From: Candidatus Electrothrix rattekaaiensis
Lineage (GTDB): Bacteria > Desulfobacterota > Desulfobulbia > Desulfobulbales > Desulfobulbaceae
NCBI GenBank assembly: GCA_032595675.1
Contig: JAVQMD010000001.1
Span: forward strand, 2,627,435 to 2,691,434
Length of the DNA: 64,000 nt
Direction of reading: 5' to 3'
Of this stretch, positions 1 through 10,327 are shown piece by piece. Below the pieces are notes generated by a model. That model did no database searches, was not told where the DNA came from, and saw only the letters and a list, made by a program, of their open reading frames with translations. The position numbers were made by a program, and so were the translations under genes. How positions within the stretch are numbered: position 1 is the first letter of the stretch; each line of letters begins with the position of its first letter.

Positions 1-23
1 TCTCCCAACTGAGCTATTCGCCC
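1..23 (-). tRNA. tRNA 5' end, cut by window edge
   Basis: The reverse complement of the first 23 bases reads as a 7-nt acceptor strand (GGGCGAA), the T8-A9 pair and the D-arm start GCTCAGTTGGGAGA, which is the canonical 5' part of a bacterial tRNA. The anticodon lies outside the window, so the identity cannot be fixed; this acceptor sequence is compatible with Val, Ile or similar tRNAs. Confidence 0.8.
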
Positions 24-156
24 CAAATCGTTGAGCCATTTATATCATTTTTTATTTTCTCCGTCAAGCATAAAAATGCATTTAAAATGGCAAAAAATAC
101 AGAATAACGTTTTATCAGCAAGAAGAAATATTCTTTTTTCATACTGAGCGTTCCAC

Positions 157-2559
157 TTATTGCTGTACCGTTGTATTATGCGCTGACAAAGCAACATTCT
201 TCAGGATACTCTCCAAAGAAACATCTTTAAAAAGCTGCTCTCCTCGGGGCAGGATCAAGGCCCTGGTCAATACCTCATCAACGTGATCAACAAAGGTGAT
301 ATCAAGACTGTCTCGGATTCTCGCGGGGACCTCTTCCAAATCCCTTTTGTTTTCACCCGGAAGGAGAATATGGGTAATATTGCCTCGTTTGGCAGCCAGC
401 AACTTTTCCGTCAGGCCGCCAATAGGCAGCACTCTGCCGCGCAGGGTGATTTCACCTGTCATAGCCAAGTGCCTATTAACAGGGCATTTCAAAAGAGCAG
501 AAACAATGGAGGTGGCCATAGTAATTCCGGCAGAAGGTCCGTCCTTAGGGATCGCCCCTTCTGGAACATGAACATGGATATCCAATTGCTGATAAAAATC
601 AGCATCCAGCCCCAGACGCATAGAACGGGAACGGACATAGGACAGGGCAGCCTGTGCCGACTCCTGCATGACATCCCCTAGCTTTCCGGTCACCGTCATC
701 TTGCCGGTCCCCGGCATCAATACCGACTCAATCTGTAAGAGCTCGCCGCCGACTTCTGTCCAGGCCAGGCCGGTCACTAAACCAATAGCGTCGTGCTCTT
801 CCGCCAGCCCAAATCTGTATTTGGGCACCCCGAGATATTCACCCACAGACTGATGTGAAAGCTGGTATTTTCGAGCTGGCTCCTTTTTTTTCAAACGATC
901 ACGGGCGATCTTGCGACAGACAGCAGCAAGGGTTCGTTCCAAATTACGCACGCCAGCTTCACGGGTGTAACGGCGGACAATCTCCAGCACGGCCTCCTTG
1001 GTAAATTGAATATCATCCTCTTGAAAGCCATTCAGTCCCAGCTGCTTAGGAGCAAGAAATCGCTCAGCAATCTCCAACTTATCCTCTTCAGTGTAGCCAT
1101 TCAGCCGGATGATCTCCATCCTATCCTGTAAGGGCAAGGGAATACCGTGCAGATTATTGGCTGTCGCAATAAAAAACACCTCGGAAAGATCGTAATCAAG
1201 ATCAAGGTAATGATCATTAAAGGCGTAGTTCTGCTCAGGGTCCAGCACCTCCAGCAGCGCAGAGGAGGGATCGCCTCGAAAATCAACGCTCATCTTGTCC
1301 ACTTCATCAAGACAGAACACCGGATTGGTCACCTCCGCCTTTTGCATGGAATGGATGATTTTTCCGGGCATAGCCCCGATATAGGTTCGCCGATGCCCTC
1401 GGATTTCCGCTTCATCTCGCACTCCACCCAGGGACAGACGAACAAATTTCCGGTTCATGGCCCTGGCAATGGATTTACAGACCGAGGTCTTTCCCACACC
1501 AGGAGGACCAACTAGGCAGAGGATAGGCCCATTGAGCTTCTCCACCTGCGTCTGCACAGCAAGATATTCCAGAATACGTTCTTTCGGCTTTTTCAAGCCG
1601 TAATGATCCTGGTTCAGGATATCCTCGGCCTCTTCAATATCAATGGATGCGTCTTCTTTTTCTAACCAAGGCAGGCTGATAATCGTTTCAAGATAATTAC
1701 GCACCACAGTGGTTTCCGCAGACATGGGCGGCATAGCCCGAAGCTTACCTAACTCCCGCTCTGCTTTTTCCCGCACCGGCTCAGGAAGCTCCTTATCCTT
1801 CAAGGCCTCCTGCAGTTCATCAAGATCATCTCCAGCCTGCCCTATCTCACTCTGAATCTCTTTGACCTTCTCGTTGAGATAATAGTGGCGCTGGTTCTCG
1901 TTCATCTTTTTCTTGACCCGGATATCAATGCTCTTTTCAAGCTCGTACTGCTCTAGCTCCCGGTACAGAATTTCCAACACCCGACGGATACGATTCGGCA
2001 GATCAAGAATTTCAAGAATCTCCTGTTTTTCCTCGGTCCCAAGGCGCAGATGCGAACAGATCAGATCAACCCGCAAGGCCGGATTTTCGAATGCGGCAAC
2101 CGCTTTAAGCACCTCCACCGGAATATTTTTCTCAATCTTGGCGTAACGCTCAAAGACCTGTTTCAGTTCACGACTGTATACGGGTAGCTCAACACTCTCG
2201 GTCTGTTGATCCTCTGCATATCTCACATCGGCGTAAAAGAAATTCTCGTCTTCACTATATGCCTCCACGATTGCTCTGCGTTTCCCCTCAATCAAAGCCT
2301 TAATGGTACCGTCTGGAAGGCGCAATAACTGCATGACAGAGGCAAGCACGCCGCAATCGTATAAATGGTCTGCTCCGGGCTCTTCAACGCTGGCGTCTCT
2401 TTGGGTGACCAAAAAAATCAACGAGCGTTCCTTCATGGCATATTCCAGGGCACGGGCAGATTTTTTTCGGCCCACAACCAACGGAGCGACCATACCGGGG
2501 AAAATTACCACATCCCTCAGAGGCATGACAGGATATTGTGTTACGTCGGAATCAAACAT
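157..2559 (-). CDS. lon: ATP-dependent endopeptidase La (Lon)
   Basis: Cytoplasmic AAA+ serine protease that degrades misfolded and short-lived regulatory proteins. The start is placed at the ATG at 2559 because the protein then begins [18 protein letters not shown], matching the usual Lon N-terminus. An upstream in-frame ATG at 2631 would add 24 hydrophobic residues atypical of the family. Visible parts are the LON substrate-binding domain, Walker A GPPGVGKT near residue 353, and the protease domain with catalytic Ser in KDGPSAG (about residue 673) and catalytic Lys in the [12 protein letters not shown] region. At 800 residues it is full length. It is last in the tig-clpP-clpX-lon run. A 9-bp perfect hairpin at 2716-2737 separates it from clpX but lacks a U-tract on this strand, so read-through is plausible. 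Confidence 0.97.
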   Translation of the reverse strand: MFDSDVTQYPVMPLRDVVIFPGMVAPLVVGRKKSARALEYAMKERSLIFLVTQRDASVEEPGADHLYDCGVLASVMQLLRLPDGTIKALIEGKRRAIVEAYSEDENFFYADVRYAEDQQTESVELPVYSRELKQVFERYAKIEKNIPVEVLKAVAAFENPALRVDLICSHLRLGTEEKQEILEILDLPNRIRRVLEILYRELEQYELEKSIDIRVKKKMNENQRHYYLNEKVKEIQSEIGQAGDDLDELQEALKDKELPEPVREKAERELGKLRAMPPMSAETTVVRNYLETIISLPWLEKEDASIDIEEAEDILNQDHYGLKKPKERILEYLAVQTQVEKLNGPILCLVGPPGVGKTSVCKSIARAMNRKFVRLSLGGVRDEAEIRGHRRTYIGAMPGKIIHSMQKAEVTNPVFCLDEVDKMSVDFRGDPSSALLEVLDPEQNYAFNDHYLDLDYDLSEVFFIATANNLHGIPLPLQDRMEIIRLNGYTEEDKLEIAERFLAPKQLGLNGFQEDDIQFTKEAVLEIVRRYTREAGVRNLERTLAAVCRKIARDRLKKKEPARKYQLSHQSVGEYLGVPKYRFGLAEEHDAIGLVTGLAWTEVGGELLQIESVLMPGTGKMTVTGKLGDVMQESAQAALSYVRSRSMRLGLDADFYQQLDIHVHVPEGAIPKDGPSAGITMATSIVSALLKCPVNRHLAMTGEITLRGRVLPIGGLTEKLLAAKRGNITHILLPGENKRDLEEVPARIRDSLDITFVDHVDEVLTRALILPRGEQLFKDVSLESILKNVALSAHNTTVQQ

Positions 2560-2742
2560 AATTAAAGACAACCAAGGAAGGGCAAGAGAGAAAAGAGGTG
2601 CAAAAAGGGAGAAGCAGCCTTCCCCCGTCATATTCGCACCCGGTTACAGGTCAGTTTTTTATATGAAAGTATCGGCGACCCCTTGGAGTCGTCCAATTAA
2701 CTATCATATTTTTTGCTCCCCCTCCCCAGAGGGGGAGGTGTT

Positions 2743-4014
2743 TTAGGCGGTTTTTTTCTCTTCCGCATCATAGAGAATAACAGGGTATTCGCCGTCAGCG
2801 ATTACTTGTTCGTTAATCACACATTCAACAGCGTGTTCATCCGAAGGAAGCTCATACATCACATCAAGCATGGCTGTCTCCATGACCGAACGTAAGCCAC
2901 GTGCTCCCGAGTTACGAGACATTGCCTTGCGGGCCGCCTCATTCAGCGCACCTTCAGTAAACCTAAGCGTAATCCCCTCCAACTCAAACAGCTTCATGTA
3001 CTGCTTGGTCAAGGCATTTTTCGGCTCTTTAAGGATGCGCACCAAATCTTCTTCCTCCAGCTCCTTCATCGGGGCGATAACCGGCAAGCGCCCCAACAGC
3101 TCGGGAATCAAACCAAATTTGAGCAAATCTTCCGGCTGCACATCAGTTAGCAATTCGCCCACGCTCTTTTCCGGGCCAGTTTCAATCTTGGCTCCAAAAC
3201 CAATGGCCTTGGTTCCGGCTCGGCGCTTGATCACTCGATCCAGCCCGACAAAAGCACCACCAACAATAAAAAGAATATTGGTGGTATCTATCTTGATCAG
3301 ATCCTGCTGGGGATGCTTTCGTCCGCCCTTGGGGGGGATGGAAGCAACGGTGCCCTCAATGATCTTGAGCAGGGCCTGCTGCACGCCCTCTCCAGAGACA
3401 TCACGGGTCAGCGAGGCGGAATCGGATTTACGGGCAATCTTATCTATCTCATCAATATAGACAATCCCGTGCTGGGCCCGTTCAATATTATCATCTGCGG
3501 CCTGAAGCAGATTGACCAAAATATTTTCGGTATCGTCACCAACATACCCTGCTTCAGTCAACGTAGTGGCGTCGGCTATGGTAAAGGGCACATTGAGCAC
3601 TCTGGCCAAGGTTTGAGCCAGCAGGGTTTTGCCACTCCCGGTGGGACCGATGAGGATGATATTAGATTTCTGAATCTCCACATCGTCAAGGATTCCTTCA
3701 GGACGGCTTTCTGTCCTCTTGTAATGGTTATGCACAGCCACGGATAATACGCGCTTGGCGAAATCCTGCCCGATCACATAATCATCCAGATACGCATGAA
3801 TTTCCTTGGGTTTCAGCACTGCAGGAGAAGGAGCCTCAAGAACCTCGCCCTCTCCTTCGCTCTGCTCTTTGACCATACCGTTACAGAGTTCTATACATTT
3901 ATCACATATATAGACATCCGGTCCAGCGATCAGATTCTCCACCTCTCCCTGCGCCCGGCCACAAAAGGAACAGGTACAGACCTCGGCAGAGTCGCCTGAA
4001 ACTTCGTCACTCAT
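2743..4014 (-). CDS. clpX: ATP-dependent Clp protease ATP-binding subunit ClpX
   Basis: AAA+ unfoldase that feeds tagged substrates into ClpP. The N-terminal C4 zinc-binding domain is seen as [12 protein letters not shown]...CDKCIELC (residues about 16-44), followed by Walker A GPTGSGKT, Walker [10 protein letters not shown] and sensor/arginine-finger regions ([12 protein letters not shown]). At 423 residues it has the normal length. Its ATG overlaps the clpP stop codon by one base (TAATG), indicating translational coupling with clpP. Confidence 0.97.
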   Translation of the reverse strand: MSDEVSGDSAEVCTCSFCGRAQGEVENLIAGPDVYICDKCIELCNGMVKEQSEGEGEVLEAPSPAVLKPKEIHAYLDDYVIGQDFAKRVLSVAVHNHYKRTESRPEGILDDVEIQKSNIILIGPTGSGKTLLAQTLARVLNVPFTIADATTLTEAGYVGDDTENILVNLLQAADDNIERAQHGIVYIDEIDKIARKSDSASLTRDVSGEGVQQALLKIIEGTVASIPPKGGRKHPQQDLIKIDTTNILFIVGGAFVGLDRVIKRRAGTKAIGFGAKIETGPEKSVGELLTDVQPEDLLKFGLIPELLGRLPVIAPMKELEEEDLVRILKEPKNALTKQYMKLFELEGITLRFTEGALNEAARKAMSRNSGARGLRSVMETAMLDVMYELPSDEHAVECVINEQVIADGEYPVILYDAEEKKTA

Positions 4015-4616
4015 TACGCATCCTCCTTGGCATCCTCACGACGTACCAACACCTTGTCGATCAAGCCGTATTTTACAGCCTCTTGGGCACTCATAAAATT
4101 ATCCCGTTCTGTGTCCTTTTCAATCTTCTTCACCGAGTTGCCGGTATGCTGGGACAACAGTTTATTCAGGTCGCTGCGCATCCGCAGAATTTCCTTGGCA
4201 TGGATATCAATATCCGTAGCCTGCCCCTGAAACCCGCCCAGCGGCTGATGGATCATGATCCGGGAATTCGGGAGAGCAAAACGTTTCCCCTCTGCTCCGG
4301 CGGCCAGAAGAAAAGCCCCCATAGACGCTGCCTGTCCCATACAGAGGGTTGCCACATCGCAGTTGATATACTGCATGGTGTCATAAATGGCCATACCGGC
4401 AGTCACTACGCCGCCCGGCGAATTAATATAGAACGTGATATCCTTCTCTGGATCATCTGCCTCAAGAAAAAGGAGCTGAGCCACGATCACACTGGCAACA
4501 TCATCGTTCACGGGTGTACCGAGAAAGACAATCCGTTCCCTGAGCAGGCGCGAATAAATATCAAAAGCCCGCTCACCTCGCGGACTCTGTTCAACAACCA
4601 TTGGAACTAGGTTCAT
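4014..4616 (-). CDS. clpP: ATP-dependent Clp protease proteolytic subunit ClpP
   Basis: Serine protease subunit that forms the tetradecameric chamber of ClpXP. The catalytic triad is complete and in family spacing: Ser98 in [11 protein letters not shown], His123 in MIHQPLGG and Asp172 in TERDNFM. At 200 residues it is typical. A strong AGGAGG-type ribosome site lies just upstream of the ATG (TCCTCC at 4622-4627 on the plus strand). A terminator-like hairpin between tig and clpP suggests that clpXP is only partly co-transcribed with tig. Confidence 0.97.
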   Translation of the reverse strand: MNLVPMVVEQSPRGERAFDIYSRLLRERIVFLGTPVNDDVASVIVAQLLFLEADDPEKDITFYINSPGGVVTAGMAIYDTMQYINCDVATLCMGQAASMGAFLLAAGAEGKRFALPNSRIMIHQPLGGFQGQATDIDIHAKEILRMRSDLNKLLSQHTGNSVKKIEKDTERDNFMSAQEAVKYGLIDKVLVRREDAKEDA

Positions 4617-4630
4617 ACTATCTCCTCCTT

Positions 4631-4666
4631 AAAACAAAAAACCGGACAGAACGGAATCCTGTCCGG
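4631..4666 (-). terminator. rho-independent terminator downstream of tig
   Basis: An 8-bp perfect stem (CCGGACAG/CTGTCCGG at 4642-4649 and 4659-4666) is followed on the minus strand by a T-rich run (TTTTTTGTTTT). It sits between tig and clpP, so it would end or attenuate the tig transcript before clpP. Confidence 0.8.
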
Positions 4667-4697
4667 CTGCCTTGCAATAAATACGCCCTTCAGCTTT

Positions 4698-6020
4698 TTA
4701 CGCGTCCTGAGTTGCCTCTTCTTCGGCTCCCGCCTCGGCTTCAACAAGATTTGCCGCATTTCGCAGAAAGTTAAGGGTCTTCTCGTTCAGCAGCTCCGCC
4801 ATAAAAGGCATCAGCTCTTCACGCTTTTTAAAGTACCCTTTCACGTTTTCAACAGTCATATTATACTCATCAGCAATACGCCTGTATCCCTGGTCAAGAT
4901 CTTCATCGGTCAAGGTGATTTCCTCAAGCTCGGCAACTTTCTTCAGGATAAAATCGCCCCGCACGCGTTTCTCGGCAGCCTCACGGTGATGCTCAACCAG
5001 TTTTTCCTTGTTGATTCCAGCGGATTCTAAAGTTTGCCCTGCTCGTTTCAGATTTTCTTCAGTCTGCTTGATCATCTCCTGAATCTCAAAAGCAACGAGT
5101 CTTTGAGGGAGCGGGAAATCATTCATCTCAAGCATCTTCTGCATGATGCGATCATTTAAATCGCCCTCAAGGGCGGATTCTTTCTCTTCTTTTAGCTCCG
5201 AAAAGATCGCTGTCTGCAAATCATCAACTGATTCATATTTCTCGTCAATATCTTTAGCAAACTCATCATCCAGTTCAGGTTTGATCCGTTCTTTGATGTC
5301 TTTGACATCCACCTTGAACTCAATAGTCTTACCGGCCATAATAGGATTCTGGAAGTCGGCAGGGAAGTCACTCTCATAAAGGATTGACTCGCCTTTTTTG
5401 ACGCCAACCAGTCGTTCTTCAAAGTCTTCCCCTAAATAACCAGTGCCCATATCAACGGAAAAATTCTCGTTGCGCACTTCTTTCAGGGCCTTTTCATTAT
5501 GGAATCCCTGAAAATCAATGGTCACGATATCATCCATAACGATTGCATGATCGTCCTCTGCTGAACGAAGAACTGCCTTGCTGCGCTGAAGTTCCAAGAC
5601 CTTTTTCTCCACCTCGGCATCGGTGACATCACAATTGGGCTTTTCAATCTCTAGGCCCTTATATTGCTGCAGCTCAAACTCAGGCTTTACCTCCACCATC
5701 GCAACATAGGTAAAGCTACCGTCATCGGCGAATGCGGTCTCCTGAATTTCTGGATGCACAATGACGTTGATTTTCTTTTCTTCAATCGCGTCAAAATAGG
5801 TATCCTGCACTAATTTTTCTGCGACTTCTGGCTCAACCCTATCTTTAAAGTTCTTCTTCAGGATGGACATCGGAGCCTTTCCCCGACGGAATCCCTTGAG
5901 CGTGACTTCCTTTTTCAGCTCGTTATATTTTTTATCAAGCTCTTTCCGCACATCCTCCGCAGGCAGGGTAACAGTTACCTTCCGGGCCAGCTCGCTTACT
6001 TCTTCAATCGCAACATCCAT
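4698..6020 (-). CDS. tig: Trigger factor (ribosome-associated chaperone, PPIase)
   Basis: Ribosome-bound chaperone that receives nascent chains and has FKBP-type prolyl isomerase activity. The N-terminal ribosome-binding signature is visible as GFRRGKAPMSILKK (residues about 43-56), followed by the FKBP-like domain (VTIDFQGFHNEKALK...LGEDFEERLVGVKKGE) and a long helical C-terminal substrate cradle. At 440 residues it is typical. Its position upstream of clpPX-lon is the classical bacterial order, linking folding and degradation. Confidence 0.96.
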   Translation of the reverse strand: MDVAIEEVSELARKVTVTLPAEDVRKELDKKYNELKKEVTLKGFRRGKAPMSILKKNFKDRVEPEVAEKLVQDTYFDAIEEKKINVIVHPEIQETAFADDGSFTYVAMVEVKPEFELQQYKGLEIEKPNCDVTDAEVEKKVLELQRSKAVLRSAEDDHAIVMDDIVTIDFQGFHNEKALKEVRNENFSVDMGTGYLGEDFEERLVGVKKGESILYESDFPADFQNPIMAGKTIEFKVDVKDIKERIKPELDDEFAKDIDEKYESVDDLQTAIFSELKEEKESALEGDLNDRIMQKMLEMNDFPLPQRLVAFEIQEMIKQTEENLKRAGQTLESAGINKEKLVEHHREAAEKRVRGDFILKKVAELEEITLTDEDLDQGYRRIADEYNMTVENVKGYFKKREELMPFMAELLNEKTLNFLRNAANLVEAEAGAEEEATQDA

Positions 6021-6173
6021 CGACTCAAGTTCCTTTTATCCTTTTTGCCTGCATCGGGCAGATTTATTAATCCGGGCAGAAGCCTTCCCGCTACTGTCTA
6101 TAGAACCACGGCTCCTTCACCATCACTCTTGTCCAGTAATACTCAGATTAAAAACAATATAATCTATAAAATA

Positions 6174-6259
6174 TGGTGCGAAAGGGGGGAGTCGAACCCC
6201 CACGCACGTAGTGCGCTGGATCCTAAATCCAGTGCGTCTACCAATTCCGCCACTCTCGC
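6174..6259 (-). tRNA. tRNA-Leu (anticodon UAG)
   Basis: The reverse complement gives acceptor GCGAGAG paired with CTTTCGC, an encoded CCA at the 3' end, and an anticodon stem CTGGA/TCCAG with loop TTTAGGA (anticodon TAG). A long class II variable arm (CGCACTACGTGCG) and a GTTCGAC T-loop are present. The long variable arm and the UAG anticodon identify a leucine tRNA. Confidence 0.96.
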
Positions 6260-6548
6260 ACGCATCAATCCCATAGTAATAATCAATGCAACGCCCTTCG
6301 TCAAGAGAGGGTTGCGTAAAAAAGAACAACGATGCTTATTCATTCAAGGTTTTAGAGACAGAGAAAGGGTGACGGCCCTAGAAAACATAGCGAGAGCTTT
6401 CCACAAAACCATTCTCTGTGACCGAAAAGACAGCGAAGCAATTTGTTGAACGTGCTACCCGGATTTACGAGCGGGAACCGGGAGAACCTAGCGGCCCTCG
6501 TCGACACTCCCCCAAAAAGCGACCGTTACGAAAGACTCATTCCTTAGC

Positions 6549-6578
6549 TTGACGTAATACCATAAAGAGGTGTATAAT
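6549..6578 (+). promoter_or_regulatory. sigma70-like promoter
   Basis: TTGACG at 6549-6554 and TATAAT at 6573-6578 are separated by 18 bp. It lies in the otherwise featureless stretch 6260-6676 between tRNA-Leu and the secreted repeat protein and points toward that gene. I see nothing else in that interval. Confidence 0.6.
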
Positions 6579-6733
6579 CCCCTTGTAAATTTTATATTCA
6601 CCATTATCAAATGGTTAACAAATAATAACCTTACCTTTTACACAGCGATATAGCGGCAACACGTTTAGCCTTACTGATGACCGAGTACAGCCACCTCTCA
6701 CTCATAAACAACGGTGTGTTCCACCTGAAAAAA

Positions 6734-7354
6734 ATGAAAAAAAATATCGTTTTACCCCTGCTCCTGTTCTTATTCTTTTCCCAAATGACAACAACTGCGT
6801 ACGGGGAAATCGTCAGCAAAATTATTGATTGGTCACAAAAAAAAACATGGTCACTCACGTCGGCCCCTCTTGATTTTGCTGCCTCTTTTGACAAAAAGAA
6901 AATATTTATCCTGGAAGAAGACAACAAGGTCCGTGTTTATGCAAACACCTATAACGGCAACCGACTGGGCATAATCGATGTTTCTCCGACGACCGTTGCT
7001 ATCGACATCGCCCCGCGCGGAGGAATGCTCTACCTCATTGATAGCGACAAAACCTACACAGCAATAGAGATCACCTATAAGAAAAAAGACGACTCCATTG
7101 TGGACTGGACAGTAAAACATACCTGGAAAACCGAAGCTCTTCCCCTTGACATCGCCCAGTCGTTTGATAAAAAATACGCCTTTATCCTGGAAAACGACAA
7201 TAAGGTACATATTTATTCGATTACCGGCGAGAGGCAAAAAGTATTTTCCGTCGCCCCAGGCACACTTGCCATTGCCGTTCCTTCCAGAAAAAGGACACTC
7301 TGCCTTATTGATCGCAACGCAGGATATAAATTCGTACAGCTTTCTTTGCGATAA
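6734..7354 (+). CDS. Secreted protein made of two beta-rich repeats
   Basis: The start is set at the ATG at 6734 because it opens a clear signal peptide (MKKNIVLPLLLFLFFSQ, cleavage near TAYG-E); an upstream ATG at 6677 would bury it. Neither start has a good Shine-Dalgarno. The mature protein holds two copies of an approximately 75-residue unit: LDFAASFDKKKIFILEEDNKV...IDIAPRG...YLIDSDKTYTA, then LDIAQSFDKKYAFILENDNKV...LCLIDRNAGYK. The same unit forms the N-terminal half of the DsbA-like protein encoded next (7709-8569). The spacing resembles beta-propeller blades, which is an inference. No catalytic motif is visible; a periplasmic partner or decoy of the thioredoxin-fold neighbour is possible. 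Confidence 0.75.
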   Translation: MKKNIVLPLLLFLFFSQMTTTAYGEIVSKIIDWSQKKTWSLTSAPLDFAASFDKKKIFILEEDNKVRVYANTYNGNRLGIIDVSPTTVAIDIAPRGGMLYLIDSDKTYTAIEITYKKKDDSIVDWTVKHTWKTEALPLDIAQSFDKKYAFILENDNKVHIYSITGERQKVFSVAPGTLAIAVPSRKRTLCLIDRNAGYKFVQLSLR

Positions 7355-7708
7355 CAGCTTATGGTAACTTGACAATTTTTTTTCTGGTAAGAGTAGGACG
7401 GACTCCGTCTTCCTCACGCTGCTCTGAAAGGAGAAAAACATCTGAAAAAGCAAGGGCCTTGCTTGCATAATATTTCCTTGATGAGTATATTCATTCAAGT
7501 GACTGTCCAACAGATGCGCCAAGCTAAAAAATCGTCAGTATCAAATGAACGCAGGCGGAATGCTCAGTGCAGCTGTTGACTACCTTCCAGGCGGCAGCGA
7601 TCAGCCGTTTTTTGGCCCTGTTTATCGTTTTGAAAAAGCGATGCCGCAGTACCGACTGAATGCACCGAACCTGAGATTATCTGAACAACCCAACATAAAG
7701 GAGAAAAG
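7355..7708 (+). other. Intergenic region, no gene seen
   Basis: The 354 bp between the two repeat-domain genes contain no open frame with a credible start and no convincing promoter. A TTGACA at 7370-7375 lacks a good -10. The only clear signal is the AAAGGAG ribosome site just before the ATG at 7709. Confidence 0.5.
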
Positions 7709-8569
7709 ATGAAAAAAATGTTAGCCCTCTGTGCCCTGCTGCTCTTGTCATCAAGCCAAGTCATGGCTCAGGATGTCTCTACAAAATCCAGCACCACCCT
7801 GATCACCTCTCCCCTGTCCACTTGGCAGATGAATGTTACACCAGTTGACTTTGCCCAATCATTGGACAATAAGTTAGTCTTTGTCCTGGGCAACGACAGC
7901 AAGGTACATATCTATTCCTCTGCTGATGGTGCTGAGCTAGGGTCTGTCCCTGTTGCAAAAGAAACCGTTGCCATTGACATTGCTCCTCGCGGCGAAATGC
8001 TCTTCCTGGTAGACAGCAATAAAAACTATACTGCTCTGGATATTTCCTTTGCTCAGGATATCGATACAGCCGGTTCTCCCTTTCTCGGCAAAGAAGGCGC
8101 GCCGATTAGCTTGGTTGTCTTCTCTGATTTTCAATGTCCGTTCTGTAGTAAAGTTCAACCGCTACTGGATGAAATTCTGAAAAAAAATCCTGATAAGCTA
8201 AAAATCGTTTTCAAGCATCTACCGCTTCAGATGCACAAGCAGGCCAAGCCTGCGGCTCTGGCCGCTATCGCAGCCCATGAGCAGGGAAAATTTTGGCAGA
8301 TGCATGATGCCCTCTTTGCCACTGCTAAAGATTTGAGCAAAGAGAACATTGAAAAAGCGGCTAAGGATATTGGGCTGGATATAGAGAAATTCAAGAAAGA
8401 TTTAACAAGCCCGACCGTACAAGAAAAGCTGAAAAAAGATATGGTTGATGCAGGAAAAGCTGGTGTCGGCGGAACCCCCACCCTATTTATCAACGGGCGT
8501 CAGGTCAAAGGACGGGGAGCCAATGTTCTCCAAGAGATGATTGACCAAGAATTGGCCTCTAAAAAATAA
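7709..8569 (+). CDS. DsbA-family thiol-disulfide oxidoreductase with N-terminal beta-rich repeat
   Basis: Periplasmic thioredoxin-fold protein. The ATG follows AAAGGAG with good spacing. A signal peptide (residues 1-20, cleavage at VMA-Q) leads into one copy of the approximately 75-residue beta-rich unit (residues 44-114, PVDFAQSLDNKLVFVLGNDSKVHIYS...LFLVDSNKNYTALDI). The DsbA/Thioredoxin_4 domain follows (about 125-286), with active site CPFC at Cys143 and Cys146 and the cis-proline loop GGTPTLFING. The redox part is typical of disulfide oxidases or isomerases. The N-terminal unit is shared with the upstream protein and may be a docking domain (inference). Confidence 0.9.
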   Translation: MKKMLALCALLLLSSSQVMAQDVSTKSSTTLITSPLSTWQMNVTPVDFAQSLDNKLVFVLGNDSKVHIYSSADGAELGSVPVAKETVAIDIAPRGEMLFLVDSNKNYTALDISFAQDIDTAGSPFLGKEGAPISLVVFSDFQCPFCSKVQPLLDEILKKNPDKLKIVFKHLPLQMHKQAKPAALAAIAAHEQGKFWQMHDALFATAKDLSKENIEKAAKDIGLDIEKFKKDLTSPTVQEKLKKDMVDAGKAGVGGTPTLFINGRQVKGRGANVLQEMIDQELASKK

Positions 8570-8589
8570 ACAAAACCACATCCAAAGCT

Positions 8590-9570
8590 TTGCGCACTTC
8601 CCAAAAGCTGACCGGAGAAACCGAACAGAACCTGAACTTTGACGACTTTGCTGTTGCTCAGGTTCTGTTCGGCGTGCATAACCATAACCTGAAGACTGTT
8701 GAGCAGGTCGTCGGGGTGCATATCTATGATCGGGGCAACACTCTAAACATCACCGGCAAAGGACATGCTGTCCAGCTGGCCGTCTCCCTGCTCACTCAAC
8801 TCTATGACCTTGTTCGCAAAGGCTATCCTGTCTTTAGTCAGGACATCGTCTTTGGTATTAAAATTTTGGAATCTTCTCCAGCAGCTTCTTTGGCGGAAAT
8901 CTTTCTCGACAAGGTCTGCATCACTGCTCAAAAAAGAATTATTTCTCCCAAAAGTGTTCATCAGAAAAAGTATATCGAGGCTATCCGCACAAACGATATT
9001 GTTTTTGGAATAGGCCCGGCAGGAACTGGAAAGACCTATCTGGCCGTGGCTATGGCTGTCTCGGCCTTGGCTTCGGAACTGGTCCAGCGCATCATCCTCA
9101 CCCGTCCGGCTGTGGAGGCCGGTGAAAAACTCGGTTTTCTGCCTGGAGATATGGCACAGAAGGTTGATCCCTATCTTCGCCCTTTGACCGATGCACTGAA
9201 CGACATGATGGGCAGTGAAAAGGTTGCGGATCTCATCGAACGGGGCGTGATTGAAATCGCGCCGCTGGCCTTTATGCGGGGCAGAACCCTGAACAACGGC
9301 TTTGTGATTCTGGATGAGGCGCAAAACACCACCAGCGAGCAGATGAAGATGTTTCTCACCCGGATCGGCTTTGATGCCAAGGCGGTTATCACCGGAGATA
9401 TCACTCAGGTTGACCTACCCGGCAAGCAGGCATCAGGGCTGGCAGAGGCCAATCAGCTCCTCAAGGGAATCGACGGTATTGGGTTCTCACATTTTGACCA
9501 TAATGATGTTGTCCGCCATCCTCTGGTGCAGAAAATCATTCAGGCCTATGCGGGGCGGGGAAAAGGGTAG
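8590..9570 (+). CDS. phoH: PhoH family ATPase (YbeZ-like)
   Basis: Cytoplasmic P-loop ATPase of the PhoH/YbeZ family, associated with RNA metabolism and ribosome maturation. The start is a TTG at 8590, 20 bp after the dsbA-like stop. It is chosen because the conserved N-terminal region (LNFDDFAVAQVLFGVHNHNLKTVE) begins shortly afterwards and no ATG precedes it. Walker A GPAGTGKTYL, the conserved RPAVEAGEKLGFLPGD and Walker B FVILDEAQNTT are intact. At 326 residues it is full length. In many bacteria ybeY follows phoH; here a TA pair on the opposite strand follows instead. Confidence 0.93.
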   Translation: MRTSQKLTGETEQNLNFDDFAVAQVLFGVHNHNLKTVEQVVGVHIYDRGNTLNITGKGHAVQLAVSLLTQLYDLVRKGYPVFSQDIVFGIKILESSPAASLAEIFLDKVCITAQKRIISPKSVHQKKYIEAIRTNDIVFGIGPAGTGKTYLAVAMAVSALASELVQRIILTRPAVEAGEKLGFLPGDMAQKVDPYLRPLTDALNDMMGSEKVADLIERGVIEIAPLAFMRGRTLNNGFVILDEAQNTTSEQMKMFLTRIGFDAKAVITGDITQVDLPGKQASGLAEANQLLKGIDGIGFSHFDHNDVVRHPLVQKIIQAYAGRGKG

Positions 9571-9634
9571 CTGGGGCGGTGCATTGCGCACCTTTTTGGT
9601 TGGTGCGGGGTTATCGTGCTACTTGAATGACCTC

Positions 9635-9910
9635 CTAAGCCACAACCAATTTACAACCAAGGGCCTTGATTACCTTACTGACGGTAGCAAATTGCGGTTT
9701 GCCCCCATCAGCCAGAGATTTGTAGAGGCTTGTCCTTGTGACGCCAGCCTTCTTGGCAAGTTCAGTCATGCCCATGGCGCGGGCCGCCGTGTTCAATGCA
9801 TGGATAAACTCTTCTGGAGTTCCTTCGGCTGCATCCTGAAGAAATATTTTGATATCTTCCTCGGTTTCCAAATGTTCGGCAACATCAAAAGGTTTTGTTT
9901 TAAGGGCCAT
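9635..9910 (-). CDS. Addiction-module antidote, HTH (HigA-like, dnstrm_HI1420 type)
   Basis: Small DNA-binding antitoxin (91 residues) with a helix-turn-helix near the C-terminus (MTELAKKAGVTRTSLYKSLADGGKPQFATVSKVIKALG). It is placed immediately after its toxin: the toxin stop TAA abuts the antitoxin ATG pair at 9913 and 9910, with GGAGGA as ribosome site. Toxin-first order is usual for this HigB/HigA-like class. The antitoxin probably represses the pair. Confidence 0.9.
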   Translation of the reverse strand: MALKTKPFDVAEHLETEEDIKIFLQDAAEGTPEEFIHALNTAARAMGMTELAKKAGVTRTSLYKSLADGGKPQFATVSKVIKALGCKLVVA

Positions 9911-9913
9911 CAT

Positions 9914-10213
9914 TTATTCCTCCAACTGTTTCTGAAGCTCTTTTGCCTTGGCAATGTCTTTCTTTTGGGTAGATTTGTCGCCACCGGCAAGAAGAAAAAT
10001 AACCTCTCGCCCCTGGATTGTGAAATATACCCGAAAACCAGGGCCAAAGAACATACGAAGCTCAAAAAGATTGGCAGTGATTGTTTTATGATCACCAAAG
10101 GAACCGATAACCATGCTGTCAATGCGTCTGGCTATCCTATTTTTTGCTTGTCGGTCTTTCAACTTGGCAAACCATTTGTCAAACTGTTTGGTGCTGCGTA
10201 GTTCATATTCCAT
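9914..10213 (-). CDS. RelE/HigB-type toxin (addiction module killer protein)
   Basis: A 99-residue RelE-superfamily toxin. The start is taken at the ATG at 10213 (MEYELRSTKQFDKWFAKLKD) because the family begins here. The core RelE pattern is LRMFFGPGFRVYFTIQGREVIFLLAGGDKSTQKKDI, and the GGDKSTQ...DI motif is characteristic of the 'addiction module killer' subfamily. These toxins usually cut mRNA on the ribosome. It is followed without a gap by its HTH antitoxin. Confidence 0.9.
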   Translation of the reverse strand: MEYELRSTKQFDKWFAKLKDRQAKNRIARRIDSMVIGSFGDHKTITANLFELRMFFGPGFRVYFTIQGREVIFLLAGGDKSTQKKDIAKAKELQKQLEE

Positions 10214-10327
10214 GTCTTTATTGTATCCACACGGATACAAAAAGTCAATAATAACAAAAAAGAAACAGTGCTATCGGGAGGTAAAAGTATATAGCGGACA
10301 GAAAGCAGGGTGCGCACTTCACACCTT

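Noticed and set aside
2560..2631. Upstream start for lon adding 24 residues
   Set aside because: The extra residues are hydrophobic and unlike any Lon N-terminus; the conserved MPLRDVV segment follows directly after the ATG at 2559.
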